A DNA stretch of 64,000 bases from Nitrospirillum amazonense (lineage in GTDB: Bacteria; Pseudomonadota; Alphaproteobacteria; Azospirillales; Azospirillaceae): positions 62,001 through 126,000 of the forward strand of contig NZ_VITN01000014.1 in assembly GCF_007828045.1 (NCBI RefSeq), read 5' to 3'. The notes under the pieces are model-generated. The model was not told the DNA's origin. It searched no databases and was given only the letters and a program-made list of their open reading frames with translations. This document shows positions 1 through 7,842 of this stretch, one piece after another. A program made the translations under genes and the position numbers. The stretch's first letter is position 1. Each line of letters opens with the position of its first letter.

Positions 1-86
1 TCAGCGGCATGGGCGCCACCGGCCAGCGGGGTCGTGGCCAGCAGGGTCGCGACCAGCAGCGTGGCGCGCAGGGCGAACTTGGTCAT
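1..86 (-). CDS. Exported protein, N-terminus only (efflux-operon partner)
   Basis: Only the first 28 codons lie in the window. They encode a signal peptide: Lys3, Arg7, a Leu/Ala/Thr-rich core and a GGAHAA end that suits signal peptidase I. The ATG at 86 overlaps the stop of the TolC-family gene in an ATGA junction, so translation is probably coupled. After an outer-membrane efflux gene the usual next product is a periplasmic adaptor (MFP/CusB type) or a small periplasmic metal-binding protein (CusF type). Which of these it is cannot be decided from 28 residues. Confidence 0.6.
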   Translation of the reverse strand, partial: MTKFALRATLLVATLLATTPLAGGAHAA

Positions 87-1483
87 GGGGTCGCTTTCTC
101 GGTCGCGTCTGGGGCCGTGGCCAGGTTTTCCGGCAGGTCTCCGCCGATCAGGGTCATGAGGTTGACGCGCTGTTCCTGTACCGCCTGGTCCAGCTTCAGT
201 GCCTCCAGCCGGTGGGACAGCAGGGCGCCCTGCAGGTCGGCGAAGGTGCGTTCATCCAGGCTGCCGGCGCGGAAAGCGGTGTCGGCGCCGGTCGCCGCCC
301 GTTCCAGGATGGCAACGCTGTCGGCCGTCGCCTGCGCCTGGGTTTCCAGCTGGTCCAGGGCCAACAGGCCCTGGCCGACACCGGCCACCGCGGCGTCCAG
401 ACGCGCCTGGTAGTCCTGGCGCAGCTGCTCCCGCGTTGCGCGCTGCACGGCGATGGCACCCTGGTTGCCATCGAACAGCGGCAGGCTGATGGACAGCGCC
501 AGGCTTTGCGTCTTGACGTTGGAGGTGTCGCGGGCCCGATTGCTGCCGATGCTGAGGGTCGGAAACTGGCCCAGCACCGCCTGCCACACCGCCGCCTCCT
601 GCGCCTGATAGCCGGCCTTCAGCGCCAGCAGGTCCGGCCGGCGGCCAGCCAATTGCGGCAGATCGGCCTGGACGCGGTCGGCCGGCGGCAGGGGCAGGTC
701 GCTTGCCGTCAGGGGCGCCAGGGCCAGGGCGGCTGCCGGCGTCAGGCCCAGCAGGGCGTTCAGGTCCATGCGGTTGCGCAAGGCCTGCTGGTCCAGGTCA
801 TGCAGCTGGGTTTCCACGCCGTTCAGCGCCGCCAAATCGCTGACCACGTTGGGCAAGGTTTCATCCCCCCGCCCCATGGCGGTGTTGGTGAGGCGGTAGC
901 GGTCGGCGAACAGCCTGCGGTTGGCCTCCAGCACCGCGCGCTGGCGCTCAAAGGCCTGGGCCCGCACCACCAGCAGCCGCGCCTGGGACACCACCTGCCA
1001 TTCCTGCCACAGCAGGTCCAGATCCGCCCCGCGCAGGGTGGCCGCCGCCGCGTCCTTGCGGGAGGAGCGGGTGAGGAAGGGCATGACGTCCTGCATCAGG
1101 CCGATGGTGAAGGCGTCCATCACCGCGGGGCCCGAGGTGAGGAAGCCGTAGTCCACCGACAGCTGCGGGTTGGGCAGCAGGCCCGCCGTGAACGCCTCCG
1201 CCACCGCCACGCCATGCTGGGCGCGGGCGGCCTTCAGCTCGGGATTGCGCGCCACGGCCACCATGGCCACCGCATCGACATCCAGCGGGCGGGCTGGGTC
1301 GATCGTGTGGCGGCGCAGGGCCGGCAGGGGCATGGCGGCAGCATTGACGGTAATGCCTGCCAGGTCCCGAGCCAAGTCGGGCGCATCAGGCAAGGGGGCC
1401 GGGCTGTAGCTGGCGCAGCCGGCCAGGCAGGACAGGGCCAGCAGACTGGCCAAGCCCCTCGATGTCAAGCGTGATGGAATCAT
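83..1483 (-). CDS. TolC/CusC-family outer-membrane efflux lipoprotein
   Basis: 466 residues, usual for the OEP (outer membrane efflux protein) family. The N-terminus is a lipoprotein signal with the lipobox LAGC, Cys23 being the acylated residue. The rest is two long, Ala/Leu/Gln-rich helical repeats, as expected for the trimeric tunnel that connects an inner-membrane RND pump to the outside. It is followed with a 4-base overlap by another exported protein. A 16-bp site resembling one in front of the nearby response-regulator gene lies 71-86 bases upstream of its start. With a CusR/CusS-like pair next door, heavy-metal efflux is the likeliest role, but the substrate is inferred and no pump gene is in the window. 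Confidence 0.88.
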   Translation of the reverse strand: MIPSRLTSRGLASLLALSCLAGCASYSPAPLPDAPDLARDLAGITVNAAAMPLPALRRHTIDPARPLDVDAVAMVAVARNPELKAARAQHGVAVAEAFTAGLLPNPQLSVDYGFLTSGPAVMDAFTIGLMQDVMPFLTRSSRKDAAAATLRGADLDLLWQEWQVVSQARLLVVRAQAFERQRAVLEANRRLFADRYRLTNTAMGRGDETLPNVVSDLAALNGVETQLHDLDQQALRNRMDLNALLGLTPAAALALAPLTASDLPLPPADRVQADLPQLAGRRPDLLALKAGYQAQEAAVWQAVLGQFPTLSIGSNRARDTSNVKTQSLALSISLPLFDGNQGAIAVQRATREQLRQDYQARLDAAVAGVGQGLLALDQLETQAQATADSVAILERAATGADTAFRAGSLDERTFADLQGALLSHRLEALKLDQAVQEQRVNLMTLIGGDLPENLATAPDATEKATP

Positions 1484-1553
1484 GCGATGCGTTCTGGAAG
1501 AAGAGGTCGCGAAATCATGGAGGCACGACGCCAGAAGACGGGACCACCCACCA

Positions 1554-1569
1554 TTGACTTTTCAGTTAG
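1554..1569. promoter_or_regulatory. Candidate response-regulator operator upstream of the TolC gene
   Basis: TTGACTTTTCAGTTAG matches 12 of 16 positions of CTAACTTTTGCGTTAG at 2684-2699. It lies in an AT-richer part of the 126-base spacer before the efflux gene. The shared core is ACTTTT-NN-GTTAG. Read as the binding site of the two-component regulator encoded at 2788; this is inference. Confidence 0.5.
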
Positions 1570-1609
1570 TCTTCGACCCTCACGCATTTTTCATGGATGA
1601 CGGCCCGAT

Positions 1610-2623
1610 TCACTGGGCCGGTTCCAGCACCAGCACATGGAAGCTGCCGGGCACCATGGCCGGACGCCCGCCCGCCTTCGCAGCCTCGAAGGTCGCCGTC
1701 GGCAGATAGACGCGGCCGGTCACCGGATCCAAGGCGCCGGTGCGGGCCCCCTTCTCCGTCGGCACCACGGCGGTGACGTCGGGCACGCCCCGGGCATCCT
1801 GGCTCAGCACCGTCAGCACGCCGTCATGGCCGCATGGGATCAGGAAGCGGTGGTTCCTGGCGTCCAGGATGACGGCGTCCGCGCCCTGGCCGATGGACAT
1901 GCTGGCCAGGACATGGCCGTCGGCGGCGTTCATCGCCACGGCCCGCCCGCTGGAACAGGCGGTGACCAGGACGCCCGTGGCCGGGTCCAAGGCCAATCCG
2001 GTGGGACCATCGCAATCCGCCAGCGGTCGCCGCGCCAGCACGGCATGGCCGGGCAGGTCGATCACCACCAGTTCGTTCCTGTCCTCCACATTGACGTAGA
2101 GATGCCCCTGCGCGTCCGCCGCCGCGAATTCCAGCGCCCCGCCCACGGCAATATGGCCGACGATGGCACGGGCGGCTGGATCGATCAGGGTGATGTCGCC
2201 CTGCTTGCCGTCCATCACCGCCACCAGCTTGCCGGCCTGGACCACGGCGTCCGGCTTGGTCCCGGTGGGCAGGCTGGCCAGCACGGCGCCGTCGGCGGTG
2301 TTGAACAGGGTGGCGGTGTTGCTGTCGCCGTTGGTGCTGACGGCCAGGCCGCCGCCCAGCGGCAGCACGCCATGCACCCGCTGGCCCGGCACCAGGGTGG
2401 GCGTCAGCCAGCCGCTGTCCAGGTCCAGCGCCAGCACGCCGTCGCCCCGGGCCACATACAGCCGGCGGGCGTCGGCATCCACGCTGGCGTAGTCCCACGG
2501 CCCATCGGGGGCGGCGATGCTGGCGCCCTTGCGGTAGGGCGCATCAGCGGCGCCGGCCGCCCCCACGATGGCAAGGCCGGCGGACAGGAAGGCGATGGCG
2601 GCGAAGGAGAGGCGACGGGGCAT
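1610..2623 (-). CDS. YncE-like beta-propeller protein, exported
   Basis: About 337 residues from the ATG at 2623; a longer reading would need a TTG at 2638. An N-terminal signal peptide (Arg-Arg, then an Ala/Leu-rich core ending AGAADA) sends it to the periplasm. The body shows repeated blades of about 40-45 residues, each with a hydrophobic strand, a Gly-Asp turn and phrases such as LYVARGDG, LYVNVEDRN and VYLPTATF. This is the YVTN/YncE seven-bladed propeller type. YncE-like proteins are periplasmic; their ligands are poorly defined. It is divergent from the response-regulator gene across a 164-base region that contains a candidate operator, which suggests common control and possibly a metal-related role. 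Confidence 0.75.
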   Translation of the reverse strand: MPRRLSFAAIAFLSAGLAIVGAAGAADAPYRKGASIAAPDGPWDYASVDADARRLYVARGDGVLALDLDSGWLTPTLVPGQRVHGVLPLGGGLAVSTNGDSNTATLFNTADGAVLASLPTGTKPDAVVQAGKLVAVMDGKQGDITLIDPAARAIVGHIAVGGALEFAAADAQGHLYVNVEDRNELVVIDLPGHAVLARRPLADCDGPTGLALDPATGVLVTACSSGRAVAMNAADGHVLASMSIGQGADAVILDARNHRFLIPCGHDGVLTVLSQDARGVPDVTAVVPTEKGARTGALDPVTGRVYLPTATFEAAKAGGRPAMVPGSFHVLVLEPAQ

Positions 2624-2683
2624 GATCGGGATGTCCAAGCGATGAAACCCCTGCTCAATAACCGCATCCCGGCCGGGGGAACG

Positions 2684-2699
2684 CTAACTTTTGCGTTAG
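2684..2699. promoter_or_regulatory. Candidate response-regulator operator (inverted repeat)
   Basis: CTAACTTTTGCGTTAG: perfect 5-bp arms (CTAAC/GTTAG) around a 6-base centre, between the divergent YncE-like gene and the response-regulator gene. The related 16-mer at 1554-1569 supports a shared regulator. OmpR-family proteins usually bind direct or imperfect inverted half-sites of this size. Confidence 0.5.
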
Positions 2700-2787
2700 G
2701 GCCGCGTCTGCCCTGGTGCCCCACGGTGGCAAGGCCGCTATCGTGCGCCGAGATGCCCTGAGAATGCCCAGCCAGAGTTGCCCGCCC

Positions 2788-3468
2788 ATGCCCAGGATAT
2801 TGGTGATCGAGGATGAGGAGCGGACGGCGCGCGAGATCGTCGACGCGCTGAAGGCCGAAGGCTATGCCGTCGACCTTCGCGCCGACGGTCCCGCTGGCCT
2901 GGCGGCGGCGCGCGGCGGCCATTACGACGCCATCACCCTGGACCGCCTGCTGCCGGGCCTGGACGGGCTGACCTTGCTGGCCGACCTGCGTCGGGAGGGG
3001 GTGACCACGCCCGTGCTGGTGGTCAGCGCCTTGGACGGGGTGGATGACAAGGTGCGCGGCTTGCGCGCCGGCGGCGACGACTATCTCACCAAGCCCTTCG
3101 TCCTGGCCGAGTTGGTGGCGCGGGTCATGGCCCTGGCCCGCCGCCGGGCGGACAAGCCGGCCGGCACCCTGCTGCAGGTGGGCCCCCTGGTCATGGATCT
3201 GATGAACCGGCGGGCCACGCGCGGGGCGCGGGACCTGGACCTGACACCACGTGAATTCCGCTTGCTGGAATACTTCGTGCGCAACGCGGAACAGACCCTG
3301 ACCCGCAGCATGTTGTACCAGGCCGTGTGGGAATACAGCTTCGATCCCGGCACCAACGTCATCGACGTGCATATCGGCCGCCTGCGGCGCAAGGTGGACT
3401 GGGATAACGAGGACCCGATGATCCGCACCGTGCGCGGCGGGGGCTGGCGCCTGCATGCCCCGGATTGA
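2788..3468 (+). CDS. OmpR/CusR-family response regulator
   Basis: 226 residues. The receiver domain begins directly at MPRILVIEDEE, with acidic pocket residues Glu8-Asp9-Glu10, phospho-acceptor Asp52 (in ITLDRLLPG) and the Lys of LTKPF near residue 101. The C-terminal half is a winged-helix domain of the OmpR type (LTPREFRLLEYF, then VHIGRLRRKVD and TVRGGGWRL). I chose the ATG at 2788 because residues before it do not belong to the receiver fold. The histidine kinase gene starts 14 bases before this stop, so the pair is co-translated. Sequence and context (efflux lipoprotein nearby) fit the CusR/CopR metal-response group; the signal itself is inferred. Confidence 0.93.
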   Translation: MPRILVIEDEERTAREIVDALKAEGYAVDLRADGPAGLAAARGGHYDAITLDRLLPGLDGLTLLADLRREGVTTPVLVVSALDGVDDKVRGLRAGGDDYLTKPFVLAELVARVMALARRRADKPAGTLLQVGPLVMDLMNRRATRGARDLDLTPREFRLLEYFVRNAEQTLTRSMLYQAVWEYSFDPGTNVIDVHIGRLRRKVDWDNEDPMIRTVRGGGWRLHAPD

Positions 3469-4858
3469 ACTGTTCCGCCTGGCGGACCTGCCACGCACCA
3501 CCGCCTTCCGCATGACCCTGCTGTTCGGCGTGCTGATGATCACCGCCGTGCTGCTGGTTCTGGGCTTCGTCTATTGGCGCACGGGCGTGTTCCTGACCCG
3601 TCGGCTGGACGACACGCTGGTGCGCGAGACGGAGGAATTCCTGCGCACCTCGGTGCCCGAGCAGTCCACCCATATCGAGAGCCTGGTGGACAGCGACGGC
3701 CGGGGGTACTGGAAGGCCCTGCTGCTGGCCCCCGACGGCCACGTCCTGGCCGGCAACCTGCCGGCACTGCCGCCGGAATTGACGGGGATCGACGGCAAGG
3801 TGCACGCCCTGCCCCACGGTGCCGGCCCGGCACCGGAGCATCACCACAAGGCGCGTGGCCTGGCCCATCGCCTGCCCGACGGCGGCGTCCTGGTGCTGGC
3901 CCTACGCACCGATGAGGTGCATGAGGTGCGAGAGCTGATCCTACGCGCCATGGCGGCCGGCCTGGTGGGCAGCGTAGGACTGGCCCTGGCGGGTGGCCTG
4001 GCGCTGAGCTTCGGCACCCTGCGCCGGATCGAGGCCATCCACCGCGCCAGCGCCACCATCATGGCGGGCGACCTGTCGCAGCGCCTGCCCACGCGCGGTT
4101 CCGGCGACGACTTCGACAAGCTGGCCGCCATCGTCAACGCCATGCTGGGCAAGATCGAGGGGCTGATCGGCGACGTAAAGGCGGCAGGCGACAACATTGC
4201 CCACGATCTCCGCACCCCCCTCACCCGCCTGCGCACCCGGCTGGAAGGTGCCCTGCGCCGGGGCGGCGATGTCGAGACCCATCGCGCCGCCATGGAAGAC
4301 GCCATCAGCGACGCCGACCAAATCCTGTCCACCTTCCGCGCCCTGCTGCGCATCGCGGCGGTGGAGGATGGCCGCCGCCGCGCGGCCTTCGCCCCCGTCG
4401 ATCCCGTGGCCCTGGCGACCGCCGCCGCCGAACTGTATGAACCCCTGGCCACCGCCCAGGGCCTGGCCTTCGCCGCAGACATCCACCCGGTCGGTCCCGT
4501 CACCGGCGACGCCGACCTGCTGTTCGAGGCGCTGGGCAACCTGCTGGACAACGCCATCAAGTTCACGGCCATCAAATATGGCGGGGCGGGTGGGGCCATC
4601 AGCCTGACCCTGCGGCAAGAGACGGGACAGGCGCCGGAGCTCACGGTCCGCGACACCGGGCCCGGCATCACGCCGGAGCAGCGGGACATGATGTTCCGCC
4701 GCTTCACCCGCAGCGACGACGCCCGCCACACGCCCGGCAACGGCCTGGGCCTGAGCCTGGTGGCCGCCGTGGTGCAACTGCACGGCTTCCACCTGGACGT
4801 CGAGGACGGCCTGCCCGGCTGCGTCATGCGCATCCGCCTGGGCCAGGGGGCCGACTAG
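3455..4858 (+). CDS. Sensor histidine kinase (CusS/QseC-like)
   Basis: 467 residues in the inner membrane. Transmembrane segment 1 is about residues 19-41, a periplasmic sensor loop runs to about 165, and transmembrane segment 2 (AMAAGLVGSVGLALAGG) follows. A HAMP linker leads to the H-box, where His250 in AHDLRTPLTR is the phosphorylation site. The N-box (LGNLLDNAIKF), G1 (DTGPGI), F-box (FRRFTR) and G2 (GNGLGLSL) are intact. The periplasmic loop is rich in His near HALPHGAGPAPEHHHK, a plausible metal-sensing patch. It overlaps the upstream response-regulator gene and partners with it. Confidence 0.93.
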   Translation: MPRIELFRLADLPRTTAFRMTLLFGVLMITAVLLVLGFVYWRTGVFLTRRLDDTLVRETEEFLRTSVPEQSTHIESLVDSDGRGYWKALLLAPDGHVLAGNLPALPPELTGIDGKVHALPHGAGPAPEHHHKARGLAHRLPDGGVLVLALRTDEVHEVRELILRAMAAGLVGSVGLALAGGLALSFGTLRRIEAIHRASATIMAGDLSQRLPTRGSGDDFDKLAAIVNAMLGKIEGLIGDVKAAGDNIAHDLRTPLTRLRTRLEGALRRGGDVETHRAAMEDAISDADQILSTFRALLRIAAVEDGRRRAAFAPVDPVALATAAAELYEPLATAQGLAFAADIHPVGPVTGDADLLFEALGNLLDNAIKFTAIKYGGAGGAISLTLRQETGQAPELTVRDTGPGITPEQRDMMFRRFTRSDDARHTPGNGLGLSLVAAVVQLHGFHLDVEDGLPGCVMRIRLGQGAD

Positions 4859-6772
4859 CTACTCGGCCGCCAGCAACTGACGCGTCAGGCCATCGCAATC
4901 CACATCGTCGGCACCGCCGAAGTCGGGCAGCGGAATGGGGATCAGGCGGCCGATGGTGATGCGCGGGGACCGGATCTTCCCCCTGACCACCACGGGGGCG
5001 TGCAGGTCCAGAAGGTCGAATTTCTTGGTATCAGCCGTGACTTCGGTATCCACCTCCTGCGTCTTCAGCCGCACCTCGCCATTGACGTGGACCACGGATT
5101 TGCGGGTGTCCATCAGGGTGCGGTCGAAGGCCACCTGGCCGTGGTTGAAGTTCAGGCGGCCCAGGGCGCAGCGGATGGGGATCTGGTCGTCGCCGGTGAT
5201 GTACAGCACCAGGGCGTCGGCGATCTGCAGGCCGGCCAGGCTGACCATTAGGGAACTGATGGTGCCGCCGGACATGGTGACGACGACGTTGCCGGTGGCC
5301 GACCCCATGACCTCCGCCAGGGAATGGCCGTTACCCACCAGTTGCACCCGGCCCCGCAGCTTGCCCTTGGTGGTGTCGAAATAGTCCGAGCCCCGGAAGA
5401 AGGTTTTCAGGTCCACGTCCTGGTAGGACAGGTTGGCGCGGGTCTGCGGATTGTCGGTGCGGGCGTCCAGCGCCATGGTACCGGCCAGGGTGCCGCCGGC
5501 CACGCTCATGCGCAACGGGTCCACCATCGCCTGCCCGTCCCGGATGCGGACGCGGAAGTTCAGGGCCGTCACCGGCAGGTAATCCGGCGCCACCACGCGG
5601 CGCGCGTCCAGGCTGACATCCATGTTCATGGCCCGCAGCCGTTCCATTTTCAGCGGTACGTCGGGGAACAGGTTCCCTGTCGCCTCCAGCTGGGCCTGAG
5701 TCTTTTTCTGCTCCGCCGAGACGTTGCCCTTGGCGCCGGGCGTGGCGCCCACCAGGGGGGCCAGGTCGGCGAAGGCGAGATGGTCGGAGGTGAGGTGCGC
5801 CGTGAGGAAAGAGGGTTTGGCGTGGTGGTCGATGGCGATGTCGCCGGCCAGGTCGCTGTCGCCCGCGTGCCAGGCCATGTCCACCACCCGCCAGACGCCG
5901 GGCTCATGCGTCAGCTTGCCATTGATGCGGTAGGGCGGCGTGGGCGGGCCGGGGATGCCAAGCAGAGGAAAGATGTCCGAGAGGTTGGGGCCGGACAGCG
6001 CCACCTGCACATTGGACCCGGTGAACTGGAAGGGATCCTGCAAGGTGCCGTTCACCGTCAGCTTGGTGGCCCCGTAATCGACCTTCAGGTCCACGGGATA
6101 AGGCTGGTCCGTGTCACGCAGCATCAGCACGCTGCCGCCCACGAAATGCACGGTCAGGGGCTGGTTCTCGATGCTGCCCTTCAGGTCCAGCTCCGCCTTG
6201 GGTTCGGCGGGGGCCTGGCCGGTGGCGGTCTGCACCGTGCCGTCGAGGTTCAGCTTGCGCTTGGCGTCGCGATAGCTGACACGGCCGTCATCGATCTCCA
6301 GCCGGCCGATCAGCGGCACCTCATCCCGGCTTTCGGGCTTCAGCTGGTTGAGGGTGCCACTGGCCACGGGGCTTTCCCCGGGGCTCCAGTTCCACTGGTC
6401 CTGGTCGTCCTTTTCCAGCGCCACCACGGGCTGGCGCAGGATCAGCTGGGGGAAGACCAGATTGCGGTGAAGCAGCAGGGGCTTGAGCTCGATATCCAGC
6501 TCGATCTGCTTGGCCGTGAACAGGTGCGGCGCCTGGCCCCAGTCGGTGTTGGAGACCTGCACGTCGTTCAGCAAGATGTGGGTGACCCAGCCCCAGTGGA
6601 CGGCGATCTGGCCGATCTTGGTCTTGCGCCCGGAAAAGGCGTCGGCCCGGTTTTCCAGCTGGGCGCGCACATAGTCGGAGGTGACGAAGAAATAGACCCC
6701 CGCTCCGGCCAGCAGCAGCACCACCACCAGCACACCCAGGGACCAGCCGATTATCTTGAATGCCCGTCGCAT
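4859..6772 (-). CDS. AsmA-family protein
   Basis: About 637 residues from the ATG at 6772. A single N-terminal membrane anchor (IIGWSLGVLVVVLLLAGAG, about residues 7-27) is followed by the AsmA start pattern (phosphate-contacting-like GRKTKIGQIAVHWG, then NDVQVSN). Long beta-rich repeats and a C-terminal AsmA_2-like block follow (LRGRVQLVGNGHSLAEVMGSATGNV, then ADALVLYITGDD). AsmA-like proteins are bridge-like, span the periplasm and influence lipid traffic to the outer membrane. It is convergent with the kinase gene (the two stops are adjacent) and divergent from the creatininase gene. No direct functional link to either neighbour is visible. Confidence 0.85.
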   Translation of the reverse strand: MRRAFKIIGWSLGVLVVVLLLAGAGVYFFVTSDYVRAQLENRADAFSGRKTKIGQIAVHWGWVTHILLNDVQVSNTDWGQAPHLFTAKQIELDIELKPLLLHRNLVFPQLILRQPVVALEKDDQDQWNWSPGESPVASGTLNQLKPESRDEVPLIGRLEIDDGRVSYRDAKRKLNLDGTVQTATGQAPAEPKAELDLKGSIENQPLTVHFVGGSVLMLRDTDQPYPVDLKVDYGATKLTVNGTLQDPFQFTGSNVQVALSGPNLSDIFPLLGIPGPPTPPYRINGKLTHEPGVWRVVDMAWHAGDSDLAGDIAIDHHAKPSFLTAHLTSDHLAFADLAPLVGATPGAKGNVSAEQKKTQAQLEATGNLFPDVPLKMERLRAMNMDVSLDARRVVAPDYLPVTALNFRVRIRDGQAMVDPLRMSVAGGTLAGTMALDARTDNPQTRANLSYQDVDLKTFFRGSDYFDTTKGKLRGRVQLVGNGHSLAEVMGSATGNVVVTMSGGTISSLMVSLAGLQIADALVLYITGDDQIPIRCALGRLNFNHGQVAFDRTLMDTRKSVVHVNGEVRLKTQEVDTEVTADTKKFDLLDLHAPVVVRGKIRSPRITIGRLIPIPLPDFGGADDVDCDGLTRQLLAAE

Positions 6773-6951
6773 GGCCCAAATCCGTAAAGCAGGTTCCATC
6801 CGGCAAGCCCCCACCCGGCAAGCCCAGCGTTCATCCCCATCCCCTGCCAACCGCCAAGGTGGTGTCGCGGTTCCCTGGCGTGCTTTTGGGATGCCTTTGC
6901 CGGCGGCCGCCCCTATGGTGGCGGCCAAATAGGGCTTTGAGGAACGAACCC

Positions 6952-7701
6952 ATGCTGTTGCACCTGTCCACCTGGTCGGAGACCGAGCGCCACCTGGAAC
7001 GCTCCAAGACCATCGTCATCCCCATCGGCTCCAACGAGCAGCACGGCCCCACCGGCCTGCTGGGCACGGACTGGCTGTGCCCCGAGATCATCGCGCATGA
7101 GGCGCACAAGGGCGGCGCCGACATCCTGGTGGGCCCCACCTTCAACATCGGCATGGCCCAGCATCATCTGGGCTTCCCCGGCACCATCAGCCTGCGCCCC
7201 TCCACCTTCATGGCGGCCATCGGCGACTGGGTGCGGTCCCTGGCCGTGCACGGTTTCGAGCGGATCTATTTCCTGAACGGCCATGGCGGCAACGTCGCCA
7301 CCATTGAGGCCGCCTTCTCCGAACTGTATGCCGAGGCCAGTTTCGCCAAGCGCCGCGCCGGCTTCGCCCTCAAGCTGCGCAACTGGTGGGATCTGCCCGG
7401 CGTCAACGCCCTGGCGCAGCAGCTGTTTCCCGCCGGCCACGGCAGCCACGCCACCCCATCGGAAATCGCGGTGACGCAGTGGGCTTATCCGGACGCCATC
7501 AAATCCGCCGAGTACACGCCCAAGATCGCCGGTTCCGGCCCCATCCGGGAGGCGTTGGACTTCCGCGCCCGGCACCCGGACGGCCGCATGGGCTCCGACC
7601 CCGCGCTGGCCACGCCGGAAAAGGGCGGCCAACTGGTGCGGCTGGCGGTGACCGGCCTGGTGGCCGAGGTCGCGGCCTTCGGCAACGAGCCCGCCGTCTA
7701 A
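6952..7701 (+). CDS. Creatininase-family amidohydrolase
   Basis: 249 residues from the ATG at 6952, preceded by a GAGGA ribosome site. Family signatures are present: IPIGSNEQHGP near the N-terminus (Glu and His metal ligands), GTD (Asp ligand), HHLGFPGT, and FLNGHGGN in the middle. Creatininase-family enzymes are cytosolic metal-dependent hydrolases of cyclic or N-linked amides, including creatinine and formamide intermediates in riboflavin/F420-type pathways; the substrate here cannot be told. The stop is followed at once by an ATG that opens a short RidA-like remnant, suggesting that the pair was once an amide/imine catabolic unit. Confidence 0.88.
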   Translation: MLLHLSTWSETERHLERSKTIVIPIGSNEQHGPTGLLGTDWLCPEIIAHEAHKGGADILVGPTFNIGMAQHHLGFPGTISLRPSTFMAAIGDWVRSLAVHGFERIYFLNGHGGNVATIEAAFSELYAEASFAKRRAGFALKLRNWWDLPGVNALAQQLFPAGHGSHATPSEIAVTQWAYPDAIKSAEYTPKIAGSGPIREALDFRARHPDGRMGSDPALATPEKGGQLVRLAVTGLVAEVAAFGNEPAV

Positions 7702-7821
7702 ATGTCAAGAGGGGCCTTGCGACGTCGCAAGGCCTACCCGGCCCGGCATAGCCAGCACTCGGAAGAAGTGCCCGGCGCCCTGGTGGAGATCGAGGTGACC
7801 GCCGCCAAGGTGAAGCACTGA
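7702..7821 (+). pseudogene. RidA-family remnant (C-terminal tail only)
   Basis: A 39-codon frame starts at the ATG directly after the creatininase stop and is in the same frame. Its last part, PGALVEIEVTAAKVKH, is the ending expected of a RidA (enamine/imine deaminase) protein, in which an ALVEIE strand closes the fold. The first 20 codons (Arg-rich) do not look like RidA. RidA proteins are about 120-130 residues, so roughly 100 are missing. The junction contains a 22-bp perfect palindrome (7713-7734). Read as the scar of a deletion; a short expressed peptide cannot be excluded. Confidence 0.6.
7713..7734. repeat. 22-bp perfect palindrome
   Basis: Arms of 11 bp (GGCCTTGCGAC and its exact complement) meet without a loop, just after the creatininase stop and inside the RidA remnant. 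There is no T-tract, so a classical terminator is unlikely; it could be a cruciform or deletion-junction sequence. Confidence 0.6.
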
Positions 7822-7842
7822 CCTGGTTGGCGGGCCCTCTCC

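Noticed and set aside
212-1474. Open frame of 420 codons on the plus strand
   Set aside because: Antisense to the TolC-family gene; low-complexity Gln/Gly/Arg composition.
1601-1620. CGGCCC/GGGCCG hairpin across the stop of the YncE-like gene, considered as terminator
   Set aside because: The stem is short, spans the stop codon and is not followed by a T-tract on the minus strand.
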